DNA of 6,877 nucleotides, taken from assembly GCA_031411235.1 (NCBI GenBank), contig JANOAR010000205.1:1-6877 (forward strand). The letters are read 5' to 3'. Of this stretch, positions 5,958-6,877 are shown one piece after another; position 1 is the first letter of the stretch; every line of letters begins with the position of its first letter. The translations under genes and the position numbers were made by a program. The notes beneath the pieces are model-generated. The model was not told where the DNA came from. It was given only the letters and a program-made list of their open reading frames with translations, and did no database searches. The DNA comes from JANOAR01 sp031411235. Its GTDB lineage: Bacteria > Verrucomicrobiota > Verrucomicrobiia > Verrucomicrobiales > Verrucomicrobiaceae.

Positions 5958-6716
5958 TCACCATTGCAGTTCCTGCACGGCTAGCCGCGTTTCATTACGC
6001 CTCGACTTCACGATCTGCCCATCCTTCAGCGACAGCACACGATCCGCCATCTCAGCCATGGCGGCGTTGTGGGTGATGATGACAGTGAGCGTGCCCAGCT
6101 CGCGGTTGATGCGCTCGACGGCTTCTAAAACGGTGATGCCTGTGGTGATGTCCAGCGCACCCGTGGGCTCGTCACAGAGCAGGACTTCGGGGCGCTTGGC
6201 GATGGCTCGGGCGATAGCCACACGCTGCTGCTCACCACCACTGAGTTGCGAGGGGAAATGATCCATGCGCGGGCCGAGGCCCACGAGTTCCAGCGCCGCC
6301 TCGGGCGTCATGGGATCGCGCGCGATGTCGGTGATCAGCGCCACATTTTCTCGCGCCGTGAGGCTGGGGATGAGGTTGTAGAACTGGAAGACGAAGCCCA
6401 CACAGTTGCGGCGGAAGAGGGTGAGCGTGGATTCATCGGCATTCGTGAGTGGCCAGCCTTTGTAGCTCAGCGAGCCCGAGGTGGGCACATCGAGTCCGCC
6501 GAGGATGTTCAGCAGCGTGGACTTGCCACTGCCCGAGGCTCCGAGCAGCACGACCAGCTCGCCAGCGTGGAAGTCGAGATCCACACCGCTCAAGGCAACA
6601 ACATCCAGTTCGCCTGTGTGATAAACCTTCCGCAACGCACGAGCCTCGAAGACGGGCGGAGCAGCGCTGGCAGAGGGTGAATCGGTGAGGGTGGAGGGCA
6701 TTGGCACGGGCCGCAT
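5958..6716 (-). CDS. ABC transporter ATP-binding protein, LolD/MacB type
   Basis: The cytoplasmic ATPase subunit of a LolD/MacB/FtsE-like ABC system, which normally pairs with an FtsX-fold permease for lipoprotein release or for peptide, drug or lipid export. The 252 residues hold Walker A GASGSGKST (59-67), Q-loop Q111 in FVFQFYNLIPSL, signature LSGGEQQR (158-165), Walker B VLLCDEPTGALD (178-189) and the H-loop ITHN (214-217, H216). All nucleotide-binding residues are intact. The N-terminal 20 residues precede the ATPase fold and are low-complexity; M6 (ATG at 6699-6701) is an equally plausible start, and neither has a Shine-Dalgarno sequence. No permease or membrane-fusion protein is within the window: the next gene on the same strand, 87 bp downstream, is the OvoA-type methyltransferase. 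The transported substrate is unknown. Confidence 0.92.
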   Translation of the reverse strand: MRPVPMPSTLTDSPSASAAPPVFEARALRKVYHTGELDVVALSGVDLDFHAGELVVLLGASGSGKSTLLNILGGLDVPTSGSLSYKGWPLTNADESTLTLFRRNCVGFVFQFYNLIPSLTARENVALITDIARDPMTPEAALELVGLGPRMDHFPSQLSGGEQQRVAIARAIAKRPEVLLCDEPTGALDITTGITVLEAVERINRELGTLTVIITHNAAMAEMADRVLSLKDGQIVKSRRNETRLAVQELQW

Positions 6717-6805
6717 GTTGTGCCGAGATCGGTGGTGCTGCCAAGTAATACGTGGGCGGCATAAATCTGCTTCCCCTGCCCTGCTGAAGCTGCCAGCATC
6801 GGCGC

Positions 6806-6877
6806 ATGATCCGCACTACCCGACGCACGCTCCTCCGCCATAGCGCCACGGCTGCGCTCGCGACTCTGGGCTTCCCT
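6806..6877 (+). CDS. N-terminus of a Tat-exported protein (partial, runs off right edge)
   Basis: ATG at 6806 opens a frame that continues to the last base (24 codons). The peptide begins MIRTTRRTLLRHSATAALAT. TRRTLLR is a good twin-arginine motif, followed by a mildly hydrophobic alanine/leucine stretch, so the product is probably exported folded through the Tat pathway. The mature part is outside the window, so its function cannot be called. Many cofactor-binding oxidoreductases and DUF1501-type or sulfatase-like proteins of this bacterial group carry such signals. It is divergent from the ABC ATPase gene, with an 89-bp spacer. No clear Shine-Dalgarno sequence is seen. Confidence 0.7.
   Translation, partial: MIRTTRRTLLRHSATAALATLGFP

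Noticed and set aside
6717..6805. Promoter elements in the ABC/Tat divergent spacer (TTGGCA on the minus strand, CATAAA on the plus strand)
   Set aside because: Single boxes resemble -35 or -10 elements, but no correctly spaced partner box was found.
6246..6849. Open frames on both strands over the ABC ATPase and the right-edge spacer
   Set aside because: The Walker A, signature and Walker B motifs fix the real frame. The others are low-complexity Arg-rich or Glu-rich shadows, and one minus-strand frame would overlap the Tat-signal gene.

Overview
The window is a GC-rich bacterial chromosome segment with short intergenic gaps. It carries an OpgH-type glucan synthase, a secreted SGNH hydrolase with an extra C-terminal domain, a Tat-exported protein, and genes that mostly lack a visible Shine-Dalgarno sequence. 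This mix suggests the Planctomycetota/Verrucomicrobiota group, most likely a verrucomicrobium. That placement is an inference from gene content and style; no rRNA or other marker gene is present.

Layout, left to right. Bases 1-102 form a near-perfect long palindrome (31-bp arms), which may lie inside a minus-strand reading frame running off the left edge. Bases 157-199 hold an 11-bp inverted repeat with A/T flanks that could end the opgH transcript. Bases 250-2975 are a minus-strand pair: a 191-aa tail-anchored protein of unknown function, followed, with a 4-bp ATGA overlap, by an OpgH/MdoH-like membrane glucosyltransferase. A 168-bp divergent spacer with small hairpins separates this pair from pgsA (phosphatidylglycerophosphate synthase, plus strand), which is followed by a secreted SGNH/GDSL hydrolase. 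That hydrolase ends tail-to-tail, 9 bp apart, with a minus-strand methyltransferase matching the C-terminal (4-mercaptohistidine N1-methyltransferase) part of the ovothiol enzyme OvoA. Upstream of it, also on the minus strand, is a LolD/MacB-type ABC ATPase. The gap between these two contains a degenerate 7-bp tandem repeat. At the right edge, divergent from the ABC gene, the first 24 codons of a Tat-signal protein are visible.

How the genes may work together. The left half has an envelope theme: OpgH makes the glucan backbone of osmoregulated periplasmic glucans, and PgsA makes the precursor of phosphatidylglycerol, which in E. coli donates phosphoglycerol substituents to those glucans. The secreted hydrolase could act on an acylated glycan. 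No opgG is seen; the tail-anchored protein takes the position next to opgH. The right half (ovothiol-type methyltransferase, ABC ATPase lacking a visible permease) shows no clear link to the left half. Most of the window is ordinary housekeeping or accessory content. The features most worth a second look are the opgH partner gene, the stand-alone OvoA-type methyltransferase and the palindromic or repetitive non-coding elements.
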